Shown: positions 1-6,270 of the stretch, in pieces
How the letters are laid out: every line of letters starts with the position of its first letter
Position numbering within the stretch: the first letter of the stretch is position 1
Assembly (NCBI GenBank): GCA_905480085.1
Contig: CAJQPD010000099.1
Coordinates: forward strand, 1 to 15,538
Source of the DNA: an uncultured Acidimicrobiia bacterium
GTDB taxonomy: Bacteria > Actinomycetota > Acidimicrobiia > Spongiisociales > JAENVV01
Reading direction: 5' to 3'
Length of the DNA: 15,538 bases
Position numbers and translations under genes: made by a program
Notes under the pieces: generated by a model
What the model was told of the DNA's origin: nothing
Seen by the model: the letters and a program-made list of their open reading frames with translations, nothing else
The model's database searches: none

Positions 1-639
1 GGCGACTGGAACGGCGATGGCACCCGCACTCCCGGAGTGGTCAGGAACAGCCGGTTCGGACGCCTGGGAGACGAAGTGCTCTGGTGGCGTCTCAAGAATT
101 CGGTCGGTGGTGGCCAGCCCGACCTTATCTTCTCCTACGGCAGGCCAGGGGATATCCCGATCGTGGGCGATTGGAATGGAAGCGGCGTCGAAACCGTCGG
201 TGTCATTCGCGGGAACGAGTTCAGACTTCGCAACGCCAACGGCACCGGCGAGCCCGACAATGTCTTCACGTTTGGCCAGGTGGGCGATCAGTTCATCGTT
301 GGGGATTGGAACGGAGACGGCGTTGCGACGCCAGGTTATGTCCGCAACGGAACCTGGTACCTGCGCAACTCCAACTCCGCCGGCCAGCCCGACATCGTTT
401 TCAACTACGGCCTGCCAACGGACACCCCGATTGTCGGCGACTGGGACGGCAACGGCTCAGATACGCCCGGCGTCATCCGGAATGGGACCACCTGGCTACT
501 GCGTAACGGCAACTGGACCGGCGGTGCAAACATCTCGCTGGAGATGCCACCGGGTACCCCGGTGATCTGGTCTGCCAGCCCCACGGCCATGCCCGAACTC
601 CCGGTACCCGAAACCGATGATGGGACCAGGCTTATCTGA
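1..639 (+). CDS. FG-GAP/VCBS-like GDWNGDG-repeat surface protein (3' part only)
   Basis: The frame is open from the first base, so the N-terminus lies outside the window; about 212 residues are visible. It carries tandem repeats that begin with GDWNGDG or close variants (GDWNGSG, GDWDGNG), starting near bases 1, 166, 301 and 436. The period is 55, 45 and 45 residues, each with a TPGVxRNG..W.LRN core. The D/N/G-rich loop resembles calcium-binding loops of FG-GAP/VCBS beta-propeller blades. Such proteins are usually secreted or surface-attached, but the signal peptide is not visible. The C-terminus is a Pro-rich tail with no membrane anchor or sorting motif. The stop overlaps the next start (TGATG at 637-641), so it is probably the upstream member of a translationally coupled operon. 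The repeat class is clear; the ligand or role is unknown. Confidence 0.8.
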   Translation, partial: GDWNGDGTRTPGVVRNSRFGRLGDEVLWWRLKNSVGGGQPDLIFSYGRPGDIPIVGDWNGSGVETVGVIRGNEFRLRNANGTGEPDNVFTFGQVGDQFIVGDWNGDGVATPGYVRNGTWYLRNSNSAGQPDIVFNYGLPTDTPIVGDWDGNGSDTPGVIRNGTTWLLRNGNWTGGANISLEMPPGTPVIWSASPTAMPELPVPETDDGTRLI

Positions 640-1358
640 TGACCGCCCTCATCGTGACGCTCACCATCGTGGTTGCGCTCCTGGCAATTCTGGTCGCCGG
701 GTTGCTCCGTAGTCATGCAGAAATCCTCAGATCGCTCCACGAACTTGGCGTCGGTGAAGGAGGTCGGGCTACCCGCAATCCCGGACTCAAGACCCGTGAA
801 GGTATCCCCGAGCCACGGTCCGAAACGACTCCCGCCTTCGATATCACCGGCACCAAACCCGACGGATCCACTCGCCACGTCGGCGTTCTGGGGACCGATC
901 ACACGACGCTGCTGGCTTTCATGACTACCGGCTGTTCAACCTGTCAGACGTTTTGGAAGGAGTTTGGCGAGCGCCGCGAACTCGATCTACCCGGGGTCGA
1001 TACCCGCCTCGTCATCGTCACCAAGGACCTGGAACACGAAAGCGAATCGCGCTTGGAGAAACTGGCACCCCGCCATCATCCGATTGTGATGAATTCGCAG
1101 GCCTGGGATCAGTACAAGATCCCGGTTTCACCGTATTTCATTCTCATCGATTCAGGGAGGATCGTTGGGGAGGGATCAGCGGGATCGTGGAAACAGATCC
1201 GATCGCTGCTCACCCAGGCTTACAGTGACTCGACAGTTCGCACCAGGACCCGTCGCCCTGGTGCCGACCGCGAACAACACGCGGACCATGAACTCCGCGC
1301 CGCCGGGATCGAGCCGGGAGACCCGTCCCTGTACCCGACCGAAGCACCCGAGGCCTGA
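639..1358 (+). CDS. Membrane-anchored thioredoxin-fold protein (MauD/TlpA-like)
   Basis: 239 aa. Residues 2-23 form one N-terminal membrane segment with little positive charge before it. A linker leads to a thioredoxin-like domain at about 65-195. The active site is C99-S-T-C102 in GCSTCQTFW. A probable cis-proline is P165 in IPVSPYF, and a strand/turn ILIDSGRIVGEG follows. The C-terminal 45 residues are charged and probably disordered. The layout matches MauD/TlpA-type proteins, which reduce or exchange disulfides on the outer face of the membrane. MauD proper helps mature methylamine dehydrogenase, but no mau dehydrogenase subunit is visible here, so the name is only a similarity. The ATG overlaps the preceding stop and the ribosome site is weak, which suggests coupling. 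Likely clients are the cysteine-bearing secreted proteins of the same operon (inference). Confidence 0.8.
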   Translation: MTALIVTLTIVVALLAILVAGLLRSHAEILRSLHELGVGEGGRATRNPGLKTREGIPEPRSETTPAFDITGTKPDGSTRHVGVLGTDHTTLLAFMTTGCSTCQTFWKEFGERRELDLPGVDTRLVIVTKDLEHESESRLEKLAPRHHPIVMNSQAWDQYKIPVSPYFILIDSGRIVGEGSAGSWKQIRSLLTQAYSDSTVRTRTRRPGADREQHADHELRAAGIEPGDPSLYPTEAPEA

Positions 1359-1360
1359 GC

Positions 1361-1426
1361 ATGATCCTGACGGCAGGAATCATCATCGGAATCGCCGCGG
1401 CGATCCGCTCCAGCTGGTCGCCCTGA
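1361..1426 (+). CDS. Possible 21-aa hydrophobic micropeptide
   Basis: An ATG two bases after the stop of the thioredoxin-like gene opens a 21-codon frame ending in TGA at 1424-1426. The peptide begins MILTAGIIIGIAAAI and ends RSSWSP, so it is one short hydrophobic helix with a positive C-terminal end. It lies in the only gap of this otherwise overlapping operon, and the next gene starts 9 bases later. The purine-rich GAGGGGAG serving as ribosome site for that next gene overlaps this stop codon. It may be a real one-helix membrane peptide or a leader that couples translation. A frame this short can also arise by chance. Confidence 0.35.
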   Translation: MILTAGIIIGIAAAIRSSWSP

Positions 1427-1435
1427 GGGGAGTCG

Positions 1436-2026
1436 ATGCTGTCCAGCATTCATCCGCTCGGTGAGCGGACCCGCAACAACCAGTGGCCGCTCACGGTCGC
1501 CTACTACCTCATCGGGGGCCTGCTCGGTGGGGTCACTATCGGTGCTCTGGCAGGCGCAGTGGGCTGGTTGGGCCTGCAATGGTGGGCCCCGACCCCGGCG
1601 TCATCTGCGGCGGCAACCGCGGCCGTATTGATTACTGCTCTTGTCTGGGATGTGTCCGGTTTCACGATTCCGACCATTCATCGACAGGTCAACGAGGATT
1701 GGCTCAGAATGTATCGGAGCTGGGTATACGGCGGCGGATTCGGCTTCCAACTCGGCCTGGGGGTCGTGACCATCGTCACCACCGCGGCCACGTACGCCAT
1801 GGTGGGGTTGGCCGGGCTGGCCGCCTCTCCCGTTTCAGGAGCGATCATTGGAGGCGTGTTCGGCCTGGTCAGGGCTCTCCCCATTCTGACCGTCGGCCGG
1901 ATCGGGTCGGGTGAAGCACTGCGTACCTATCATCGAACCATGCAAGCCCTGGCACCGCGGGCGGACTGGTTAGTTCGGTTCGCCATCGTCACTGCGGGAT
2001 TCTTCGTGGCTGGGGGTCTCCTGTGA
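1436..2026 (+). CDS. Polytopic membrane protein, cysteine-free, CcdA/DsbD-like in outline
   Basis: 196 aa with about five hydrophobic segments, at roughly 18-48, 57-75, 98-125, 128-150 and 178-196. The first segment is a Gly/Ala-rich LIGGLLGGVTIGALAGAVG stretch. A polar loop around residues 75-100 carries the pattern PTIHRQVNEDWLRMYRSW before a GGGFGFQLGLG helix. The order (thioredoxin-fold protein, then multi-pass protein) recalls MauD/MauE-F or CcdA electron-transfer pairs. However, this protein has no cysteine at all, so it cannot carry electrons by the usual CcdA/DsbD mechanism. It may be a structural or transport partner. GAGGGGAG at 1425-1432 is the ribosome site. Its stop overlaps the next start (GTGA). 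Function not recognised. Confidence 0.75.
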   Translation: MLSSIHPLGERTRNNQWPLTVAYYLIGGLLGGVTIGALAGAVGWLGLQWWAPTPASSAAATAAVLITALVWDVSGFTIPTIHRQVNEDWLRMYRSWVYGGGFGFQLGLGVVTIVTTAATYAMVGLAGLAASPVSGAIIGGVFGLVRALPILTVGRIGSGEALRTYHRTMQALAPRADWLVRFAIVTAGFFVAGGLL

Positions 2027-2499
2027 CGCTGATCAGCGATCGCGGAATCACCGTCGATCTACCTGCGGGGTGGGAGGCAGATTTCTATCGGCGCACCGCT
2101 CGAGCAGCCCCGCTCGCCGAGGGTCATCCTCCAGAGGTGACGACGACGATCGCTCACTTTGGCAACTGGCCGCTCCCGACCGAACGGGGCGACTTCGGAG
2201 GTGGGGCGGTCGAACTCATGCGCCTCGACGACATTCTCATCGTGCTTTTCGAATACGGCGATGCCGAGCGCGGCACGGAGCTGTTTTCGAATACGACCGT
2301 TCCCTGGCCGCTTCGATCGACCGACTTCGACGCCAACCGCCTTCAGCGCCCGCTGCCGGGACAGGCCGGCCTCCAACAGTTTTTCTCGTCCGCCAGCGGG
2401 CGGCCGTTCTGTCTGTTCGTAGTCCTGGGTTCGGGCCGTAACGCCGATGCCCTGGTCTCGGAGGTCAACGAAGTACTCAGCACGATCAGCCTCGCATGA
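2023..2499 (+). CDS. Unknown protein of the surface operon, 158 aa
   Basis: Starts at GTG 2023, overlapping the previous stop by four bases (GTGA), and ends overlapping the next start (ATGA). There is no signal peptide or membrane segment, so it is predicted to stay in the cytoplasm unless carried by a partner. The start ITVDLPAGWEADFYRR is typical of small beta-rich domains that begin with a '..DLPxGW' strand, as in PsbP/DUF1795-like folds. This resemblance is weak and structural only. It has a single cysteine, in RPFCLFVVLGSG. The strict overlap on both sides and matching base composition make it a real member of the operon. I do not recognise the family. Confidence 0.7.
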   Translation: MTLISDRGITVDLPAGWEADFYRRTARAAPLAEGHPPEVTTTIAHFGNWPLPTERGDFGGGAVELMRLDDILIVLFEYGDAERGTELFSNTTVPWPLRSTDFDANRLQRPLPGQAGLQQFFSSASGRPFCLFVVLGSGRNADALVSEVNEVLSTISLA

Positions 2500-3488
2500 C
2501 GGGACGGCTTCTGGGTACCGTCGCCCTGATCGGCGCTTTGCTCCTGCCGGGCCTACCGGCGGGCGCCGATCACATCCCGCCCAATGGCTACTTCACGGAC
2601 GACGACACCAGCATTCATGAGCGCAACATCGACGCCCTCCGGGCGGCCGAAATAACGGTTGGTTGTAACCCTCCGGCGAACACATGGTTCTGCCCGGACA
2701 GCAGCATCACAAGAGCCCAGATGGCAACGTTCCTCGTGCGGGCCCTCGACTTGCCAACGACCAGTGCCGACTACTTCACCGACGACGAGGGAAACATCCA
2801 CCAAGCCGCCATCAACGCCCTGCGGCAGGCTGGCATCACGTCCGGTTGCAGTTCGACCGGTGACCGATTCTGCCCTGACGAGCCGGTCACCCGCGACCAG
2901 ATGGCCGCCTTCCTCGTCAGAGCGTTTCGCCTGGCGCCGTCGGGAACGGATTACTTCACCGATGATGCAGGAAGCATCTTCGAATCAAACATCAATGCCC
3001 TTGCCCAGTCCGCCATCACCCTCGGCTGTGGACCCCAGACCTTCTGCCCATCCCGACCGGTGAGCCGGGCCGAAATGGCCACCTTCCTCACCAGAGCGAT
3101 TCCCCTCCCGATTCCACTCCGGGGAGACACCGTCTTGTTCTCCCTGCCATTTTCAGGCGTATGTGATCCACTCCAAGTTGCTTGCCAGAAAACGATCGAT
3201 TACCCCCGCCTCGACGAATACCTCATCAATGAGGGGTGGTTCTATCAGGGTCCGTTCGCTCCGGGCGATGACATCCGGTTTGAAGAGGCAACGTTCTCCG
3301 TAACCATGAACAACACACCCGTATCTCTGAACGTTGGACCCGACGTGACGACTGGCGGCATGACCCGTCGCTCGTACACCGCAACCATCGGGTCCCTCGA
3401 CCCGGGAACGTATGTGTTCAAGGGCCAGTGGACCTGGGATGGCCAGGTCCTCTACTCGACGACGCTGACCCTGCGCATCAGGAGCTAG
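2496..3488 (+). CDS. Secreted protein with three cysteine-paired SLH domains
   Basis: 330 aa. Residues 1-24 form a Sec signal peptide (hydrophobic core, likely cleavage after AGA24). Three S-layer homology domains follow at about 31-86, 92-146 and 152-204. Each has YFTDD, IxALxxxxIT and (T/S)RxxMAxFLxRA motifs. Each SLH repeat also carries a cysteine pair just before the FCP(D/S) turn: C57/C66, C118/C126 and C178/C184. A fourth pair, C223/C230, opens a C-terminal beta-rich domain (about 210-330) resembling an Ig-like or carbohydrate-type sandwich. SLH domains bind secondary cell-wall polymers, so this should be a wall-attached surface protein. Its ATG overlaps the previous stop. Its stop abuts the stop of the convergent lipoprotein gene with no gap. 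The role of the C-terminal domain is unknown. Confidence 0.88.
   Translation: MTGRLLGTVALIGALLLPGLPAGADHIPPNGYFTDDDTSIHERNIDALRAAEITVGCNPPANTWFCPDSSITRAQMATFLVRALDLPTTSADYFTDDEGNIHQAAINALRQAGITSGCSSTGDRFCPDEPVTRDQMAAFLVRAFRLAPSGTDYFTDDAGSIFESNINALAQSAITLGCGPQTFCPSRPVSRAEMATFLTRAIPLPIPLRGDTVLFSLPFSGVCDPLQVACQKTIDYPRLDEYLINEGWFYQGPFAPGDDIRFEEATFSVTMNNTPVSLNVGPDVTTGGMTRRSYTATIGSLDPGTYVFKGQWTWDGQVLYSTTLTLRIRS
3430..3450. terminator. Perfect 8-bp stem-loop inside the SLH gene's 3' end
   Basis: GGACCTGG (3430-3437) and CCAGGTCC (3443-3450) are exact inverted repeats around a 5-base loop. The hairpin is coding in the SLH gene. It lies about 40 bases beyond the stop of the convergent lipoprotein gene, which has no intergenic space for a terminator of its own. 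No U-tract is present on either strand, so it is a candidate pause or 3'-end structure rather than a proven terminator. Confidence 0.35.
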
Positions 3489-4049
3489 TTAGCCGTTGAT
3501 ATTCAGGCTCTCGATGATCTGAGAGCACTGCTCGTCGGCGGCAATGAAGTCAGGATCGTTGAAATCGATCTCCCCAAACGGACCTTGAAAACCGCCCTCA
3601 CCACCAAAATTGAAGTCCAGCTTGGGATCGGGAAGGTCGAAGCCGTTCGCCCGCATACATTGGGCATACTCAAGTAGGGCATCTTCGATCCCGGTGAGGT
3701 CGGTGCCGATGAAGCCGATCGTTACCTGTTCAAGTTCGTCGCGACATGCTTCGATGGCTGCATTGAGTTCATCTGGTGTGACTGCCGACAGATCGGGGGG
3801 TTGGGTGAACCGGGGATTCCCATCGGCGTCGACGGATGGGTCGGGAACGTCGACCCCTTCCGCGCGAAGACAAGCGGTGAACGCAAGCATGGCTGCTTCG
3901 GCTTCCTGGCCATTGACAGCGCCAACCACCGTGGTCGACGTGGTAGTGGTTGATTCAATAGACGCCACCCCGGCGACCTCCTCGTCACCTCCGCAGGCGG
4001 CCGCCAGTAAGGAAAACAGAAGTATCGGTATTAGTGGTCTGGTTCGCAT
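3489..4049 (-). CDS. Lipoprotein with duplicated C(M/L)Rxx(G)xDxPDP motif
   Basis: 186 aa from the ATG at 4049. Residues 1-18 are a lipoprotein signal ending in LLAAAC19, followed by a Thr-rich linker (33-40). The body holds two copies of one unit. Copy 1 has C60 in ACLRAEGVDVPDP and a partner C102; copy 2 has C131 in QCMRANGFDLPDP and a partner C175. The spacings are 42 and 44 residues, so each half may be closed by one disulfide. I know this motif from uncharacterised actinobacterial lipoproteins, often near transporters or envelope genes; no function is established. An in-frame ATG 96 bases upstream exists, but it would bury the signal peptide behind 32 extra residues, so I reject it. It is the last gene of the minus-strand run, 55 bases after the small membrane protein. 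Confidence 0.8.
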   Translation of the reverse strand: MRTRPLIPILLFSLLAAACGGDEEVAGVASIESTTTTSTTVVGAVNGQEAEAAMLAFTACLRAEGVDVPDPSVDADGNPRFTQPPDLSAVTPDELNAAIEACRDELEQVTIGFIGTDLTGIEDALLEYAQCMRANGFDLPDPKLDFNFGGEGGFQGPFGEIDFNDPDFIAADEQCSQIIESLNING

Positions 4050-4104
4050 GGTCCCAGTCTGGCAAAGTCCGGCCGCTATTTGCATTCGGCGGGCCGCCGC
4101 ATGT

Positions 4105-4281
4105 TCAGCGGAGCGGTTGACCCCACCAGGCGGCCATGATGTCACGAAGACTCAGCCCGGCCGTCTCGAACCACGATCCAGACGGGGCCAACGGCGCCAG
4201 GAGCACGAACAAACCGAAGCCGATCGCCAGCACTATGACCAGCCGAACCAAAAAAACCACCGGGCTTCGAGAACGGGCCAT
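4105..4281 (-). CDS. Small single-helix membrane protein, 58 aa
   Basis: An ATG at 4281, 9 bases after the stop of the metallo-beta-lactamase-like gene, opens a 58-codon frame ending at 4105. A basic N-terminus (MARSRSPVV) is followed by one long hydrophobic helix at about 8-32. A short soluble tail with two tryptophans (AAWWGQPLR) follows, probably on the outer face. The position between two exported lipoproteins on the same strand, the short spacing and the clear membrane topology support a real gene. The ribosome site is weak, so translation may depend on coupling. A run of seven A on the + strand (4250-4256) falls in its 5' part. No family recognised. Confidence 0.65.
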   Translation of the reverse strand: MARSRSPVVFLVRLVIVLAIGFGLFVLLAPLAPSGSWFETAGLSLRDIMAAWWGQPLR

Positions 4282-4290
4282 GGCCGAACT

Positions 4291-5091
4291 CTAACCCGTC
4301 ACCAATGCCCTAACCAACGCCGAACCGTTCTCAGCGACGGGTTCTCCATGACCGACCAGGACAACCGAAAAGTCGAATCCCGCCATTGTGGCGATCGAGT
4401 CGTTGGCCGTCTCCATGTCTGGCGTGTACTGCGGATTGGCACCGGTCAAACCGGTTCCGTCCGTACCGTTTAGCGAGTCGCCCGCAACCAGAATCCCGGC
4501 CAATTCATCGAGCAGGGAGATGTGGCCTGGCGTGTGGCCGGGAGTTGCGATAACCCGCAGATCAAACACCGAATCTCCGTCACTCAGACCGATGAGTGAA
4601 CGAGGCGATCGGATCGACGGCAGGTCGGCCTGTCCGGCGTAGCCAGAAGCACTGGCAGCCCCTTCCATCACGGCTGCCCAACTCCCGACGTGATCGGGGT
4701 GGAGGTGGGTAGCGACCACATGAGAGACATCTGCCCATCCAAGACCGATCTGTCCGAGCGACGTGGCGATGGCCGGGGCGCTACCCGCCGTCCCCGTATC
4801 GATGACAGCGGCTTCACCACCCCTCGCCAGGACATAGGCGGACACCGAGCCCAGGTTGACCCGTTCCCAAACCGTGGAGGCCCCGAACCCGTTTCCCAGC
4901 GAGGGCGCAGTCGAAGATGCCGGAGTTGAGAAGGGTTCAAGACCAGGCTGAGTCGTGGTTGATCCTCCCGGTGCCGACGCCGATGTGGTGGAGGCGGGAT
5001 CACTGGTTGGGCCGGACCCGCAAGCCGATACCACGACCATGGCGATCCCAAATTTACCGAGATCTTTCAGAAACAGACGCCGTTCGATCAT
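4291..5091 (-). CDS. Tat-exported lipoprotein with metallo-beta-lactamase-fold hydrolase domain
   Basis: 266 aa from the ATG at 5091, chosen because GAGGAG stands 6 bases upstream and the N-terminus is a twin-arginine signal. ERRLFLKDLG (3-12) is followed by a hydrophobic stretch and a lipobox-like VVSAC24. Residues 27-62 are a Ser/Thr/Pro linker. The MBL domain (about 68-265) shows H129-L-H131-P-D133-H134, H186 in ATPGHTPGH, D205 in VAGDSL and H248 in VGHG, a complete dinuclear metal site, with IDTG on the first strands. The likely product is a zinc-dependent hydrolase on the outer membrane face; the substrate is unknown. Tat export suggests folding, and perhaps metal loading, before export. 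It lies 43 bases after the VanZ-like gene and 9 before the small membrane protein. Confidence 0.87.
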   Translation of the reverse strand: MIERRLFLKDLGKFGIAMVVVSACGSGPTSDPASTTSASAPGGSTTTQPGLEPFSTPASSTAPSLGNGFGASTVWERVNLGSVSAYVLARGGEAAVIDTGTAGSAPAIATSLGQIGLGWADVSHVVATHLHPDHVGSWAAVMEGAASASGYAGQADLPSIRSPRSLIGLSDGDSVFDLRVIATPGHTPGHISLLDELAGILVAGDSLNGTDGTGLTGANPQYTPDMETANDSIATMAGFDFSVVLVGHGEPVAENGSALVRALVTG

Positions 5092-5134
5092 CTCAGGCTC
5101 CTCGTGAGGCTTCAATCGTATCGCCACGACCGCT

Positions 5135-5584
5135 CTAGCGCTTCCGGATGAACTCGATCCCCAACCAGGTGACGAACGCTCCGATCGTGTTGGCCAGCAG
5201 ATCAAACGAGGCATCACGGCGTAGCGCCGTGCCACGCGACAGATCGAGACCCAGTTCCAGGACCTCGTTGGATACCCCGAGAATGGATGCCACCGCCACG
5301 ACTATCAGAAGCCGATGTTTCCATGTCGGGGCGGACACGTGGGAAATGAAATACATGGCCACCAAAGCCGACGTCGTTCCGCCTCCGACCAGGTGCTGGG
5401 AGAACGTGGCGGTATGTTCGCTGAACCAGGGGCTCGGCAGATCCCATGAGACGGCCACCGCCAACGCAGCTCCCACCAGCCAAAGATGAGCCCGCAACTT
5501 GGGCGATCGACTCATGCTCATGAGCAAAAGAGGAGGGACGGTCAGGATGACCGCAGCAAAGACCAGGGTGACAACGGGAAGCAT
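5135..5584 (-). CDS. VanZ-like four-helix membrane protein
   Basis: 149 aa from the ATG at 5584. Four membrane segments lie at about 2-24, 33-48, 66-84 and 91-112, with a last one at 128-145. The C-terminal signature NEVLELGLDLS then RRDASFDLLANTIGAF has the acidic and Asn pattern (E107, E110, D124, D128, N132) typical of VanZ-like and related small membrane proteins. VanZ itself gives low-level teicoplanin resistance, but most relatives have no known function. An upstream in-frame ATG at 5593 overlaps the predicted -10 box. The -10/+1 geometry fits the ATG at 5584, so I use that start (three residues shorter). It heads a probable VanZ-MBL-small membrane protein-lipoprotein unit. Confidence 0.7.
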   Translation of the reverse strand: MLPVVTLVFAAVILTVPPLLLMSMSRSPKLRAHLWLVGAALAVAVSWDLPSPWFSEHTATFSQHLVGGGTTSALVAMYFISHVSAPTWKHRLLIVVAVASILGVSNEVLELGLDLSRGTALRRDASFDLLANTIGAFVTWLGIEFIRKR

Positions 5585-5591
5585 GACAGCC

Positions 5592-5619
5592 ATCCTACGC
5601 CCGACCCGCCGACTGTCAG
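5592..5619 (-). promoter_or_regulatory. Sigma-70-like promoter of the VanZ-like gene, leaderless geometry
   Basis: On the minus strand, CTGACA (5619-5614), a 16-base spacer and TAGGAT (5597-5592) are followed after 7 bases by the ATG at 5584. The start codon would therefore sit at or next to +1. The -35 box overlaps the last codons of the upstream gene. This supports separate transcription of the four-gene unit and the shorter start. Confidence 0.6.
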
Positions 5620-6236
5620 TCCAGCCTCTCAGAGATCTTCACCGTGCTGTGGACCTCGATTTGATACCGGCCTTCCAATCTTTGCTGAAGCGCCCAAATG
5701 GCCGCCTCGGCATCTGACCATCCGGGTGGGGCATGGTCGGAGCAACGAAGCGAAAACGTGTCACGGTCCATGGCCGTGACACTCCCACAGACCGGCAGAT
5801 CCCGCCGGGTAATGCCACACTCGCCAACCAGCCAGATGGGCCCGACGATCCGGGCGGCCTCAGCCCTGACCCCCGATTCGGTCGCCATCATCCGCTCCGA
5901 CAGCTCCACCGGCCCTATCGCCCGAAGGGTGCCCCGCCCGAGGGTCGAGTCTCCGAAGGCGTCAGATCGCTCCCAGTACGCATGAATCCCACATCCGCAC
6001 ACGGTGGCTGGGGATGCATGATCGGGGGTCCGGCGATGATCCCGGTACCACTCTGACACTCCAAAGTGAAGGCTCGGCGGCAGACATCGAGCCCGGGCCG
6101 GGCGATCCCGCCACACAAAGTCACGTTCGGTGGATGCCAGTGCCGGCAGACCGTCTTCCTCGTAACGAATGACCCGCCACACCCGCCAGCCAGACGCCAA
6201 CCCGGTGTTCTCTGCTCTGACATGGGTGCGGACCAC
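5616..6236 (-). CDS. Unknown protein with CGCGIHAYW motif, 206 aa
   Basis: Starts at GTG 6236 with a near-perfect ribosome site (AGGAGG at 6248-6243, 6 bases before the start). There is no signal peptide or membrane segment. Residues 68-88 carry TPDHASPATVCGCGIHAYW, with C80 and C82. After a GTLRAIGPVEL strand comes a charged segment with ATESGVRAEAARI (118-130). A C-x(n)-CGIxA motif followed by 'G.V.L....E.G.RAE.A' recurs, as I remember it, in uncharacterised actinobacterial proteins of about 200 aa. Further cysteines at 51, 140, 150 and 165 could allow metal binding. It follows the DUF3039 gene by 34 bases on the same strand and is probably cotranscribed with it. Function unknown. Confidence 0.72.
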   Translation of the reverse strand: MVRTHVRAENTGLASGWRVWRVIRYEEDGLPALASTERDFVWRDRPARARCLPPSLHFGVSEWYRDHRRTPDHASPATVCGCGIHAYWERSDAFGDSTLGRGTLRAIGPVELSERMMATESGVRAEAARIVGPIWLVGECGITRRDLPVCGSVTAMDRDTFSLRCSDHAPPGWSDAEAAIWALQQRLEGRYQIEVHSTVKISERLD

Positions 6237-6270
6237 AAATCACCTCCTGGCCGATGCAACACCGATCGCC

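Noticed and set aside
1..639. GDWNGDG DNA repeats as a mobile or CRISPR-like array
   Set aside because: The repeats are conserved at protein level only, with diverged bases and a 135-165 base period inside one open frame.
405..902. 165-codon minus-strand frame
   Set aside because: It lies opposite the GDWNGDG-repeat and thioredoxin-like genes, has no domain, and its composition mirrors the coding strand.
4050..4145. Longer start for the lipoprotein gene
   Set aside because: It would place 32 residues before a classic lipoprotein signal and overlap the end of the small membrane protein gene.
3610..4473. 287-codon plus-strand frame
   Set aside because: It is antisense to the lipoprotein, small membrane protein and MBL genes. 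Its Ser/Arg-rich product shows no motif, and three coherent genes occupy the other strand.
5092..5235. Longer start for the MBL gene
   Set aside because: It overlaps the VanZ-like gene and hides the Tat signal. The ATG at 5091 has a GAGGAG ribosome site.
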